Of a DNA stretch of 64,000 bases, positions 44,113 through 55,960 are shown in pieces. Within the stretch, counting starts at the first letter, position 1. Each line of letters starts with the position of its first letter. Source of the DNA: Actinernus sp. WN-2022 (taxonomy: Eukaryota > Cnidaria > Anthozoa > Actiniaria > Actinernidae); the NCBI GenBank assembly GCA_030867875.1, contig JAOWCC010001501.1, forward strand, positions 16,087,524-16,151,523, given 5' to 3'. The translations under genes were made by a program, and so were the position numbers. Under the pieces are notes generated by a model that was not told the DNA's origin, made no database searches, and saw only the letters and a program-made list of their open reading frames with translations.

Positions 44113-45030
44113 TTAATTTCGTTTACATAAACTGATGTGTTGTGAACAGCGCGCGCCAAGTTCCACCACAAACATACATGCATTACGTCTGTGATGAACA
44201 GCCAGGAAGAATGGACTCTCTGCTTGTTGGGCTTGTTCTGGACGCCTGTAAAGAAACTGTTGGTAGCATGATACGGGACAATTTGTGTCACCTGTTTCAC
44301 AAGCTTTCGGGCGGAAAGATCTTTGATGCTCGTTTTCGTCGCTGTGGCGGGTTTTCGTTTCCCTCTCTGTTATCCATTCCAGGTATTCCTCGTCACTTCC
44401 TTGATCTCTTTTCAAAGGGATGTTACCAAATTCAAGCTGTCTTGCCTCATGTCTTGCTCTATGGCCAAAGTGTAGGGTCAGAAGTAACCACATTGTGCGT
44501 GAAAGGACTTCAGGATCGTGATAGGCAAACTGGTTTTCTTCAAAAATGCGTTCAATGTCCTCGCTTGTCAGGGCTACTGTTGCGTTGGGTTTGTTCCCTT
44601 TACCGTGCTTTCCGAGTTCCCGACGCTTTGATGTAAGAACTTCTCGGGAGAACGTGAATTCCTCGTCTTTTAGGATGTTTATCCTTGAATTCTGGTCGTC
44701 CAAGTAGCGCTGAATGCTCCGTGAAAAGGAGGACAGTGTAACAGGTTCGTACTCTGTGTTGTCTTTTTTCTTCGCTTTAATGTAGAAATTACACAGTAGG
44801 CTATCAAGCTCAGAAGGGGGAATTTCCATGACATCTCTTTTTTACCCAGATTCGTCCAGAAACCTCTGAAACACGTTCATGTCATACGTTTTTCACGGTG
44901 CTTGCTTGTTTTTGATCTCTGATGAAGTGATGAATTTCTTCATTTGTCAGGAGTTTGGACTTGTTTTCAGCACGTTCAAAATAGGTTGCTTGCTGAATGA
45001 GTTCCAGGTCTGAAAGTTCTTCAGGATAGT
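44113..45030 (-). pseudogene. Broken Crypton-like tyrosine recombinase (KIAA1958-like)
   Basis: Minus strand. The frame 44113-44829 (238 codons) begins MEIPPSELDSLLCNFYIKAK, the core-binding region of KIAA1958-like proteins, and reaches the first catalytic-domain arginine (LHFGHRARHEARQLEF). Then after SPFFLAV it changes to unrelated residues, so the HxxR, second His and Tyr positions are missing. Upstream, 44830-45030 still codes recognisable pieces (NEEIHHFIRDQKQASTVKN, MNVFQRFLDESG) but only with a frameshift and an in-frame stop. It is sense-oriented in the VPS13 intron between exons 47668 and 43270. Related only distantly to the gene at 31822. Confidence 0.85.
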
Positions 45031-47667
45031 AAAATTATCTGTCGTCGTGCTCACTATTTTCGCTCATTTTCATAGCTTTTATGCGGAAACAAATTGTTTC
45101 AAACCGCAAAACAGCAAGAAAAAAATGTGCAGGACCGGACGGCTTTTTCCGGCCCGCTCGTCCAGCCCTCATCACGTGACTTTTATAAATGGTTTTGAAA
45201 GGAAAGTTCGCGCGGGACCGTACGGGTCATATGATAAATGTTTGTACCTATTTGCTTGTAAAACTTCCCATCTTCAGCTCCACCACATGGTAAACAATCG
45301 CTCACAAAAAAAAGAGATTAAAAAGGTTTCGCTGTTAATTTTGCATTTTTGTACTCCATAGGCATAAGCGAATATATTTTGTCTAGAAAAAGTCAATCTA
45401 AACTTTCAGACCATCGCCTCCACTCGCTGAAAAAATAGGTACCCAGTGGGTACGTGTGTCTACTGCTTTTGTAATAGAAATGTAAAGCTGAGGGCCCCTC
45501 TGAGATTTTGGGTGGGGGTGCGCCACCTGGGTCTCCAAACGGTGACCCTATTTCAGACCAAAATATAACATTTTCCATACCGTTTTTCGGACCTGTTCTG
45601 ATCTCTGTCATTACAAGCTAAATAAATGGAAATGTACGCCTTCGTATTTCCCTGAACGTAACCTATTCCAGACCAAAAAGGCAAAATGTATAGCCTATTT
45701 CAGACTAAAACTGCTTGAAAAGCATACTCTTTGGTGTAACATATACCTGTATGGCAGGTGTACCTCCTGGGGGCAGGCTATAGGTTTTGATTATGACTTT
45801 CATTGATAATGACTAGTGTTATGTTCAATGAAAATTGTGTTGTCTAGTCATGCACTGAAAAGTTGGGGAAACGTAACGAATTTTTCCTCGATGGGTGGCA
45901 ATAATATTAACCTTGAGAACTCGGTGTAAACTGAGAATACTAGCCAGCTTATACATACGCTGAGTCATGAAGCAGGGGTTACCAATTTTATTGAGTTGTA
46001 CTGATAGTTTTATTTGTATAATTACATTAGAAGTATTTATAACATAATTTACATTAGTAATCTGATTGTGAGTCATAATTATACGATACCTATATGGTAT
46101 AAAGTTTTTATTAATAATAAAGCATATAAAGGCTTTACAGCGTTGACTGCAATGTCATATTGGTTAATTAATGCAACTTGTATTATAGTCCGATAATGTT
46201 GATCAGCAAACATTTATTTTGTTGGTGGTCTCAGATGTTTAATTATGTTTAAAAAAATATTGGAGAAAGGGGGGTCCCAAAATATTTTAAGCTACTCTAG
46301 AGGGATCTTGAAAATTAATTGGATACCAAAGGGGGGGTTGCTTTAAAAAGAAAATTTGCAGGCTAACAGGGGCCTTGAATTTTTTTTTATTAAAATAATT
46401 TCTCCTCCACCCTCACCCCTACAAGTTAAATACTAACTGGTCACTAGCAAGTTTTCATTTAACACAAATTGTTGTTTCAAAATGTTTAACATACAGGGTG
46501 CTATCAAGAGAGTATAAGTAAGAGAAGCAATCTCGTAGTGTGTGGCGTGCAATGATAATGGTGAATAAAATCTATTTTTAGTAACCTGAAGCAGCTGAAG
46601 CAAAGTGAGCATTAGCCTGCAAGGCAGGCGTTTCATTTAGGAAACCGCAATATAATTGGACGAGGGAAGAATGGCGCGAGGACAAAAAGGAAGTAGGAGG
46701 AGGGGAGGAGAAGGGAAGGGAACGCCTGCACGAGCTAAAGGAAATGTATAATGTCAAGCAATTTGGATTGCCTGTCTGTAATTTGTGTTGTAAATGTAGC
46801 CTTCAATTCCATTTTAGAGGTGAAACAATGGCTTCGTCACCAGTTTCCTTCATACCGGCGAACAAGGAGCATATGAACAAGGAAAATCAAACTTTTCCCC
46901 AAAACCCGGGTGCTGAGACTTAGAAGTACATCGACCTAGACCTTGAAAGTACCTTTGGAAACCTTTCATTTGACCGGTTACACACACTCTGCGAAAGCTG
47001 TAGCTAATGAAGTTTGTAAATCTTAGGAAATCCATGGTAAAATAACAATATTACTCACCTCTCTAGCTCTAGTTCGCTCAAACTCCAAATCTTCGTGACG
47101 AAATTGAAAAGACCAACTCGCGACCTCGTGAACATGTCACCATCGGCATATAGTCGTCATCTTCATTGCCATTTTGTGATTGGATATTGTCGCTAAATGA
47201 AGATTCCGAGTAATGCACGAAAGCCAACGACACATTCAATTGCTCCCGAATAAAACTTCACGACCACTTATCGACAATGTTAACAAACACACTATCTTAC
47301 GCGCGTCATAGGACTCGATAACATAGTGTCTACAGCTTCTTAAGAAGCAGTAGACACAAAAAATTCTCACAACCGCCATGTTGAATTTTGGTAACCTCGT
47401 TCCCGTGTAGCCTCGCTTCCGTTGAGGACGAATCTATCATGGCTCCTGATTGGTCGAAATCGGAGAACTGCAGATATAACAAAGATTGTCATTGGACACT
47501 CGCTACTCACTGTATATCACATTCGCTACTCACTGTATATCACAGGATAGATAGTGAGTAGAGAGAGCTTGATTAAATATATACCCGCGGTCCCAGTCCT
47601 TTATCAGTTTATGAAATGGGTAATATACATGTAGTTACGTAGTTTCAACACACACAGCAAGCCATAC
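45031..47667. other. VPS13 intron
   Basis: AT-rich. GGACCGGACGGC...TCCGGCCCGC near 45133 recurs near 11847. A polypurine stretch (GAGGAGGGGAGGAGAAGGG) lies near 46690. No coding signal accepted. Confidence 0.5.
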
Positions 47668-47777
47668 CTTGAGAGAGTGATGTGTGAGACCTCCTCTGGT
47701 TTGTTATTCACCAGCGACAGACCAATGCCATCTAGAGACACAAACAATTCCATCGTGACGGGCTCACGCTCGCTGCA
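47668..47777 (-). CDS. VPS13A: VPS13 exon (GIGLSLVNNKPEEV)
   Basis: 110 nt, phase 0 in and phase 2 out (AG|GTATGG). Acceptor TATCCTTACAG. FVSLDGIGLSLVNNKPEEVS is the very conserved strand after the VAB domain of VPS13A/C. Confidence 0.95.
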
Positions 47778-48039
47778 CTGTAAGGATACCAACAAAACGG
47801 TGTTCAACGATGGCATAGCAGCGATCTTGCAGTACAGTTGTATTTTCTACCCCAGTTATACACAATCTCTACCTGTCAAGTCAATCACCAACACTAATGG
47901 CTAAGTAATTGATCACTTCATGACGTCTCTCATGTCAAGGTGATAGTCCAGTATGGATTCACAACCACTATCGCTATCGTTAACCCTAACTCTTACCTGA
48001 TCCCATTGAAGTTGAAGTTGACTATCGCTAATCGTAGCT

Positions 48040-49045
48040 CTTACCTATTCTACGTTGCTATCCCCTACCCTTACCCTTTCCCTAATCTTTACCTTATCCT
48101 TACCCTAACGCTAACTTTTATCTATCCTACGTTGCTATCCCCTACCTCAAATATTTCCCTACCTCTAACCCTTACCTATTCTTGGTTGCTGTCCCCTATC
48201 CCAACCGTTACCCGACCCTTAATTAACCCTATCCTATGCCATCCCCAACCCAAACCTTTCCCTAACTCTTACCTATCCTACATGTACATTGCTATCCCTT
48301 ATCCCAACCCTTACCTATCTTATCCCAACCCTTACCTATCGTATCCCAACCCTTACTTATCTTATCCCAACCCCTGCCCTAACTTATCTTACATTGCTAT
48401 CTCCTATCGCAACCCCAACCCTAAAGGATGGTTCACACTTGTGACATAAGCATAAGAAAAGCAGCATACGCAGCCGCACTACGTGCTAAATTAATCATTA
48501 CAGCTGTCTGGGAATGCTTGTGTTTATGTCACCCGGTTCACACACAAGATCTTCCTTATGCTTATGTCGTCCGGTTCACACTTGTGACATAACGACATAA
48601 ACATAAGCATAAGAAAATGGAACGAGTTCCTTTTTTCTTATGTTTATGCTTATGCTTACGTCGCAAGTGTGAACCAGTCTTAACCTATGTCACATTGTTA
48701 TCCCCTACCCCTACACCGACCCTAACCTATCTTACATTGTTATCCCGTATCCCAACCCTAACCTATCTTACATTGTTATCCCCTATCCCGACCCTAACCT
48801 ATCTTACATTGTTATCCCCTATCCCTACACCGACCCTAACCTATCTTTCATTGTTATCCCCTATCCCAACCCTAACCTATCTTACATTGTTATCCCCTAT
48901 CCCTACCCTAACCTATCTTACATTGTTATCCCCTATCCCTACCCTAACCTATCTTACATTGTTATCCCCTATCCCAACCCTAACCTATCTTACATTGTTA
49001 TCCCGTATCCCAACCCTAACCTATCTTACATTGTTACCTACACTG
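48040..49045 (+). repeat. 36-bp minisatellite (CCCTAACCTATCTTACATTG), array 1
   Basis: From about 48690 the unit CCTATCTTACATTGTTATCC plus CCTATCCCAACCCTAA repeats every 36 bp (42 bp when TACACCGAC is inserted), nine or so times. 48040-48420 is a diverged version. Because 36 and 42 are multiples of three, long spurious frames exist on the plus strand. Units contain CCCTAACC, one turn of a telomere-type (CCCTAA) word. Confidence 0.95.
48428..48690. repeat. Inverted GGTTCACACTTGTGAC / CATAAGCATAAG repeats
   Basis: GGTTCACACTTGTGACATAA at 48431 and 48573 and the inverted CGTCGCAAGTGTGAACC near 48660, with ATAAGCATAAG in both orientations. Same word family as the 59-bp satellite at 33793. It interrupts the 36-bp array. 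Confidence 0.85.
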
Positions 49046-49870
49046 TCATTTTAGGAGGTCCATTTCAGCCCCTAGGAGCTGTTTTGGCTTTTTAATATAG
49101 GGGCCATTTTGGCTAGTAGATGGGCCAATACAAAACAAAAGAACTGTTTTGGTCTCTTAGGGGCTGTTTTGGCCTCCTTTATAAGTGCTGTTTTGGACAG
49201 ATGCGAGGCCAAAATGAAACAGAGATCCAATTTCGCTTGATTAAGTACTATTTGGTCTTTCTGAAACAAGTACTGGTTTGGCCCCAACGTAGGCCAAAAC
49301 AAACCAAAATACTGTTATGGCCCAATAGAGGCTGTATTGGCCCCCTTCATGAGTGCTGTTTTGGACTGATGCGAGGCCGAAATAAAACATATATCCAATT
49401 TCGGTTGATTAAGTTCTATTTGGTCTTTCTGAAACAAGTACTAGTTTGGCCCCAACGTAGGCCAAAACAAACCAAAGTACTGTTATGGCCCCTTAGGGGC
49501 TGTTTTGACCCACTTCATGAGTGCTGTTCTGGACAGATGCGAGGCCAAAATGAAACATATATCCAATTTCGGTTGATTAAGTTCTATTTGGACTTTCTGA
49601 AATAAGTACTGGTTTGGCCCTATCGTAGGCTAAAACAAACCAAAGTACTGTTATGGCCCCTTAGGGGCTGTTTTGGCCTACTTTCCGAATGCTGTTTTGA
49701 ACAGATGTCAAGCCAAAATGGAACAGAGTTCCAATTTGGGTGGATTAAGTACTATTTGGTCTTTCTAGAACAACTACTGGTTTGGCCCTCACTGCAGGCC
49801 AAAACAAACCAAAGTACTGTTATGGTCCGCTTAGGGACTGTTTTGGCCTCCTTTGTTAGTGCTTCATTGG
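49046..49870 (+). repeat. 168-bp tandem repeat (GCTGTTTTGGCC), about 4.5 copies
   Basis: GATGCGAGGCCAAAAT-type words at about 49200, 49370, 49540 and 49705 mark a period near 168 bp, each with GTACTGTTATGGCCCCTTAG and GAAACAAGTACTGGTTTGGC. As the period is a multiple of three, it gives repetitive plus-strand frames without real coding meaning. Confidence 0.92.
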
Positions 49871-51640
49871 GAAGACGTCAGACATGAACATTAACTTGTT
49901 ATAGAAAGACACAACAGACGGATAATCCATCGAAGTATTGGATCTGTCCAGAATAGTACTAGTACATGAGGCCGAAACAGCCCTTAAGAGGCCTAAACTG
50001 AGTACTATTGTTGGAGTAACTACAGAATACCCCGCAAAAAACGGCATCCTTGGTGGGAGGAAATACAGGCTACACGTCAAAAATCTATTGTTTTATTTTT
50101 ACTGACCTACATTGGGGCCAATTTACGATTCAACCGAAATGTTAAATTTTTCCTCGAAATTCCCTTTGGTCCACTTGTTGTAAGCAAGAGTACACGCTAT
50201 AATAACCCGTGCATGTTATTATTACCGTTTTCACTGTGAAAGTTTACATCACATTCTTTACACTTACTAGTGCTACGCGGCAAACATGATTTTATATCAT
50301 AACTACATATATAATCCTCAGTTGTAAAATTGCATTAGCCGACCGTGATCAAACGAGCGTACCGCCTATATTTAATTAGTTTAGGGTAGAAGGAGTTTTC
50401 AGGCCTCCAGGGATTGACTAAAGACTAGATTCAAATTAGGCGCCAAAGTTAGACTAGACAAAGGACTATACAAATTATTCAGTCAGTTATGTGCCGCGTG
50501 GATGGAGTTTTTACAAGCTCGTTCAAAAGGTCTGAATTCAACAGTATATTTCAAGAACAAGATTTGAATATGATGATATCTGCTGCAACTGACAGGCATT
50601 ACATTACTGGATGAGATGAATTGCTAGAAAATCTGCGGTACAGAAGGTGAGCATGCAGAAATTGTATTCTGAGTTACCACTAATGATGTCGTGATTTTAG
50701 TTCACGTACGTTACGAAACTACAATTAGTTAGGTTTTTTTCTAGTAATTCAGTTCCCTAATTTGTTAATACTGTTCATTAAAGTAATGTTCTAGAATGTA
50801 TTTAAATAAACTAGTCGTTTAAAGCTCATAAAATGTGGTAAAATGTTTTTCCATCGTGCAAAAGCTCAGCGGAATCTTTGTTTACCCGTCAAAGACGGCC
50901 GCTCGGGAGCCCGGCCGCGTAAGAATTCGCTCACCTAAATGTTCAATAATCTTCGGTAAAACTGTTCTTTAACTCGAATATCTCGCAGTAACGACTTCTG
51001 TGTAGCTTAGTTCGGAATACAAAGCTGATTTGTGTACGAACTGAAGGGGAATGCGAAGATTTAGCCACAGTCTCCAACCAATTTGATTAGAAAGTGCTGA
51101 GCGGCGTATTTGAATTCGTTCGTTCGCCAGGCATGAGAAAGATCAAACTACGTAATTATCAAACACGACTATCAAATCGATGTATTAGCCAACTATATCA
51201 ACGAATCCTACTTTGAATAGCTCAAATATAAACTAAAATAAAAGCTTGTGGTCTTCGTTTTATAGACACCCGCTTGTTAGGGGTAAAGGTGAAAGATTTC
51301 GAAACACAAGAAGTTCCTGTTGTTTTCCGGTTGTTACGCCACAGCATATATTATTTAAGTTTTAAAAAGCTAAATTCTAAGTTGTATTGGTTATTATCTC
51401 TTGCAGGCCTTGAAGTTGCGAGTTCGAAGATTTTTAAGCCTTCAAATCATCCGAAGCTAAACAAGTAAATGTCAACTGCCACGTAGTGAGTGAAAATCAG
51501 AATGACTTGTATCATTTATAACTGGATATATTGTACTTTAGAAAACCATAAAATAGTAATAATAAAAACTTAAAGTTAAAATAACAAAGAACACGCTTAT
51601 ATTAAACTTGTCTTTGATGTCTGAACATTACTAATAGTTT
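49871..51640. other. AT-rich intron DNA between two satellite blocks
   Basis: 1.8 kb with no repeat family or coding signal recognised. It is flanked symmetrically by GGCC/TTTTGG-type repeats and 36-bp arrays. Confidence 0.5.
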
Positions 51641-51654
51641 TTTTCCTATCTTAT

Positions 51655-52195
51655 ATGGCTGTTTCCGCCGTTTATGAGAGGCTGTTTTCGACTACGGAAC
51701 ACAGCCGTTTTATAAGAACTGTTTGGCACTCAAAAAACGGTGCCTCCCTAGTAGAAAACAGCCCCTTATAAACGGTCGAAGCAGCCATAAAAGGGGAGCC
51801 AAAAGTGTCCTAATTTATGAGTGCCAAAATGGCCCTATTAAAAGAAGGCCGTTTACAGGTCACATTTTAGGGGCCAAAACGGCTCTATCCAAAGTGGCCC
51901 TAATTTACGGTGCTAAAATGGCCCCATTAAAAGAGGACCGTATGCGGGTCAACATTTTGGCCTCATTTTAGGAGCCAAAACGGCTCCATCCAAAGTGGCC
52001 CTAATTTATGGTGCTAAAATGGCCCTATTAAAAGAGGGGCGAATGCGGGTCAAAATTTGGCCTAAATTTAGGGGCCGAAACGGCTCCATCCAAAGTGGCC
52101 CTAATTTATGGTGCTGAAATGGCCCTATTAAAAGAGGGCCGTATGCGGGTCAAAATTTTGGCTCCATATTTGGGGCCGAAATGGCTCTTTCACAT
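51655..52195 (+). repeat. 101-bp tandem repeat (GGCCAAAACGGCTCCATCC), about 5 copies
   Basis: GGCTCYATCCAAAGTGGCCC at about 51880, 51982 and 52082 with earlier diverged units. GGCCCTATTAAAAGAGG and GTATGCGGGTCAAAATTTTG are in each. Word composition resembles the inverse of the 168-bp repeat at 49046. Confidence 0.9.
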
Positions 52196-52199
52196 TTAC

Positions 52200-52550
52200 T
52201 GTGTAACCTATCTTACATTGTTATCCCCTATCCCTACACCAACCCTAACCTATCTTTCATTGTTATCCCCTATCCCAACCCTAACCTATCTTACATTGTT
52301 ATCCCCTATCCCAACCCTAACCTATCTTACATTGTTATCCCCTATCCCTACACCAACCCTAACCTATCTTTCATTGTTATCCCCTATCCCAACCCTAACC
52401 TATCTTACATTGTTATCCCCTATCCCTACACCGACCCTAACCTATCTTACATTGTTATCCCCTATCCCTACACCGACCCTAACCTATCTTACATTGTTAT
52501 CCCGTATCCCAACCCTAACCTATCTTACATTGTTATCCTCTACCCCGACC
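52200..52550 (+). repeat. 36/42-bp minisatellite (CCCTAACCTATCTTACATTG), array 2
   Basis: Same unit and orientation as 48690-49040, about nine copies, again mixing 36- and 42-bp variants. It ends about 80 bp from VPS13 exon 52631-52924. Confidence 0.95.
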
Positions 52551-52630
52551 GTAGCCATCCTACGTTGCTATCCCCAACTCTAACCATAACCCTAAAACAG
52601 AGACATAAAGGAGCCGCTTTGTTCGCTAAC

Positions 52631-52924
52631 CATTCTAGCCATTGATGCAAGGTGACTATTCTCTGTAAAGAGCAGCACCCTCTGTAGACCGTCCAGCATG
52701 GAGACCCAGTAGATTGTCTTCTTGGATCGTTTGTTACCATGCCTGAGCAATCGTGCAACTCCATCAACTTCATCCGCTCCCTCGTCAGATGATGCAGGTC
52801 CGGCTGGGGAGGAGGGAAAGCATGCGTTGACACAACCGAGCTGAGAGTCTTCCATCGCCTTTCTGTCGTCCTTGATGTCAGGTCCACTCTCATCAATCTC
52901 GATATTTAGTTCACCGTGATCGTC
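52631..52924 (-). CDS. VPS13A: VPS13 exon, end of VAB region with acidic linker
   Basis: 98 codons, phase 0/0. Acceptor CTCCACCACAG, donor GTTAGC (weak). The first two thirds is a low-complexity acidic/serine linker (DDHGELNIEIDESG at its start). The last third, KTIYWVSMLDGLQRVLLFTE, is the conserved YWxxxLDGxQRVLLFTxD strand. A minisatellite begins only about 80 bp beyond the donor. Confidence 0.92.
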
Positions 52925-53532
52925 CTGTGGTGGAGAAAAAAAATTCAATACGGGTGGAGAATCCACAATTTGTGAATAGGTGATAAGTTTCGAGTATTAT
53001 TCTGTGCGTAAGAATTAACGATACAGTTAGAATACCGTGACTAAAAACAACACAACACTGACAACAAGAACGCAAACAACACTAGGGAGCTTAAGCACCA
53101 GACGTTTTTGACAACACGGACATCACAAGACCGAGAGAAGACTGGATTGAAAACGGCAGTAACATCTTACTAACCTCGTAGACACCTCTGGCCGATCAAC
53201 ATGGACGGGAAGACTCTTGTTTTGACGTTTGTGACTTGATGTTACGGACGCGACGTCAAAACGCGCCAAAAAGGGAAATTTGACTCACGAACGTTTGGTA
53301 CTTAAGTTCTCTAATAACAACACTTACAACAACGCTGACAACAATACTAACTATACTGACAACAACATTGGCAACAACAATGGCAGTCGGCAATGACACT
53401 AAAAGTCAGTAACAACACTAGCAACAACAATAACAACGTTAACGATACCACCACCAATGAACACCAATCAACACAACGCTACCAACAGCAACTTGAAACC
53501 TGAATACTTCTGTTCACAGTTAGCAGGTTTAC
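52925..53532. other. VPS13 intron with ACAACA-rich low complexity
   Basis: ACAACACTG/AACAACAA words dominate 53040-53470, a diverged trinucleotide-like stretch. Nothing else seen. Confidence 0.5.
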
Positions 53533-53668
53533 CTTGTATACAGGGGCAATAACTGCATCGTCAACACCAAGGTATGGCTTCCACAGCAGCCTGCGCAGTT
53601 CAGTGGGATCATCCCACGTGTACAACATTGACAACTGCGGGGACAGCACTACTGCCTGACCTACGTCC
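53533..53668 (-). CDS. VPS13A: VPS13 exon, VAB region (LYTWDDPTE)
   Basis: 136 nt, phase 2 in and phase 0 out; the split codon with the preceding exon reads GAG (Glu). Acceptor GATGTTAG, donor GTAAAC. SPQLSMLYTWDDPTELRRLL matches the PxxxxxYxWxDPxxxRxLxW motif of VPS13 proteins. Confidence 0.93.
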
Positions 53669-54422
53669 CTAACATCACGAAAAGGAAAAATAAAAACGAG
53701 TTGATACCTACATGTATAGACCTGATTCATAAATGCGTATTGCTGTTTCGATAGTTTATCCACATGTACAGCAAACGTTATCATTACCATGTGAAAGTAG
53801 TGATCTTGTAAAATTTGAGTGTTGTAGCTTAAAAAGCAATGAAGCTACAGCCATTTGAAATTAGAGAGATTTGTATGAGAAAAACAACGCAGGCCTCTCT
53901 AGCCTCGTTTCCTCACTTTTTCTGCATTTGAAATGGCTATAACTCGACAGCAATTCTCCACATTACTCTAAAACTGAACACAGTTACTAATTTTAATGTG
54001 ATATTTCATGTGGTAGCCTTAGTTTCCCTCTACAGATTAGTCTTCCAAATTATGTAAATTAGGATGCGGCCATTATGAATGCGGTCTATAAAAGGGCATG
54101 CTTATTGAAAGCATAGAAATGAGAAACTCTGATCGGAGCACGCTAAATGTCTAGGCAATCAGCGACGGAATTTAACCAAGAGGTTCTTATGACACTATCC
54201 AGGACACTATATTGGACACTATCTTGGAAAGAAGCACCAGTGCTCTCCCTTCCTGTCACAGGCACAGGTAACCCAAAGACCCAATCTCCGGATAAAACGT
54301 CTGATATTAGTAGAGGTTGCCTGAGGAGGTGGTCGGCTCCACCATGCCCCCCTCCCCCCCTACACCAAGGTACCGACTATAAACACTGCTTGAATAACTT
54401 AAAAGAAAGAAACCGCACTCAC

Positions 54423-54685
54423 TCCTGGTTGAATCTGATGGCTATGTCTTCACATAGATTTTCTATTCGAATGGTGCCAACTCCAGGGGAGTAGGGTGTG
54501 ATGAGAATTGTTGTCACTGAATCCTGTACCTCACCGTGAACCTCAACACCAAGTGCAACGAGGTCGCGCATGCGCAGTACAGTCGTGTGGGAGAAACCAA
54601 AGGGCACTGCTTTCGATATGAAAGGTGACATAGTGGGCTTGATGAAGATTCGTTTGTAGTGTCCATGTGGCCAAAAAGGCTTACA
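54423..54685 (-). CDS. VPS13A: VPS13 exon, VAB region (large exon)
   Basis: 263 nt, entering in phase 0 and ending in phase 2 (GA|GTGAGT). Acceptor TTGTCAACAG. It begins CKPFWPHGHYKRIF and ends IRIENLCEDIAIRFNQ, where RIEN(x)xxxxIxxxQ is a conserved VAB module start with its asparagine. Confidence 0.9.
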
Positions 54686-54937
54686 CTGTTGACAACAAGA
54701 CAAGAGGCGATTTGCATGATAGCGTCAGTTATGTAACTACAACTAACAGAATACTTTACGAATTCCTTCTCATATTCAGATTTTTCAACTCCTTTTAACA
54801 CTGGTCTAACTAGGCAAGTGGCGTATTCTCACGGACGAGCTGGAACGGGCACTCAATAGAGGCTCATGCCGGGATTCTTTTCTAATGCTCATTAGTAGAA
54901 GTGAGAATACGAAACTTGCCTATAATACGGCGTCACA

Positions 54938-55390
54938 ATGCAAATCACCTATAGAACTAGCTAAGCTTCCCTCGGAGTAGTCTGCAAATCACCTATAGAA
55001 CTAGCTAAGCTTCCCTCGGAGTAGTCTGCAAATCGCCTATAGAACTAGCTAAGCTTCCCTCGGAGTAGCCTGCAAATCACCTATAGAACTAGCTAAGCTT
55101 CCCTCGGAGTAGTATGCAAATCACCTATAGAACTAGCTAAGCTTCCCTCGGAGTAGTCTGCAAATCACCTATAGAACTAGCTAAGCTTCCCTCGGAGTAG
55201 TCTGCAAATCACCCATAGAACTAGCTAAGCTTCCCTCGGAGTAGTCTGCAAATCACCTATAGAACTAGCTAAGCTTCCCTCGGAGTAGTCTGCAAATCAC
55301 CTATAGAACTAGCTAAGCTTCCCTCGGAGTAGTCTGCAAATCACCCATAGAACTAGCTAAGCTTCCCTCGGAGTAGTCTGCAAATCACCT
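54938..55390 (+). repeat. 44-bp minisatellite, about 10 nearly identical copies
   Basis: Units read CTGCAAATCACCTATAGAAC plus TAGCTAAGCTTCCCTCGGAGTAGT in order, period 44 bp. Only single-base differences occur (CTATAG/CCATAG, AGTCTG/AGCCTG/AGTATG), so the expansion is recent. Confidence 0.97.
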
Positions 55391-55499
55391 GCCTCGACCC
55401 TTTAGAGTATTTGTTTGTTTGTATCACTGACAAGAGAAAATCCATAAATTTCTACAATAGTAACTACAATAGCAGGTTAGATTTAACAAGTTTTCTTAC

Positions 55500-55565
55500 C
55501 TCGTCTGGTTCTATAGCAAACCAGAAGGGAGCCTTGACGCCATCTTCACAGTACGATATCGATAT
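55500..55565 (-). CDS. VPS13A: VPS13 exon, VAB region
   Basis: 22 codons, phase 0/0. Acceptor ACAATTTCAG, donor GTAAGA. Contains GVKAPFWFAIEPDE. Placement rests on good splice sites and exact phase fit between neighbours; the sequence itself is short. Confidence 0.82.
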
Positions 55566-55869
55566 CTGAAATTGTCAGTTTTACAGTGCGATGCAAATTT
55601 AAAAGTAATACTATAAATTTCGAATTTAAGGGTTATCTAATATTAAAAGAAGTGTCTTTTTTCTTTGAAAGAAATGTATTTAAGAACTTTGCTTTGACTT
55701 TGAGGCTTGATTTGAACGACTTTTGTAATTTTACTGCTTTGAGACGGTTAAAATCGTACTTTTAGCGGATAAGCCAGCCTTACCATTAGGATTGAAGAAT
55801 TCTTATCTTGTAATTTACAACGATCTGAAGGTGAAATTGTAGAAATCTTGCCACTACGCGCTCAATAAA

Positions 55870-55960
55870 TGGGTTGTTATCGCAGTTCGGCCATCTTGGA
55901 TAAAACAATAGTTTTGGCCCCGGTAGCCTCGCACTGGTTGGTTTCAGAACGAGTAAACAA
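55870..55960 (+). repeat. Dispersed repeat (TTATCGCAGTTCGGCCATCT)
   Basis: TTATCGCAGTTCGGCCATCT then GCCCCGGTAGCCTCGCACTG matches 10878-10955 almost exactly. Class unknown. Confidence 0.75.

Noticed and set aside
47044..47110. A minus-strand exon-like stretch (SWSFQFRHEDLEFERTRARE before a GAG|GTGAGT donor) placed between VPS13 exons 47668 and 43141.
   Set aside because: Its phase 0 end would put the 43141-43270 exon out of frame, while the 47668 exon joins the 43141 exon directly in frame and matches the family motif. No good acceptor was seen.
47940..49054. Long plus-strand frames (about 145-169 codons) rich in Thr, Leu, Pro, Tyr.
   Set aside because: They are the 36/42-bp satellite read through; a period divisible by three keeps frames open. 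The same holds for 52095-52645.
49120..49605. 161-codon plus-strand frame with repeated VLVWPQRRPKQTK words.
   Set aside because: It is the 168-bp tandem repeat read in frame; no independent support.
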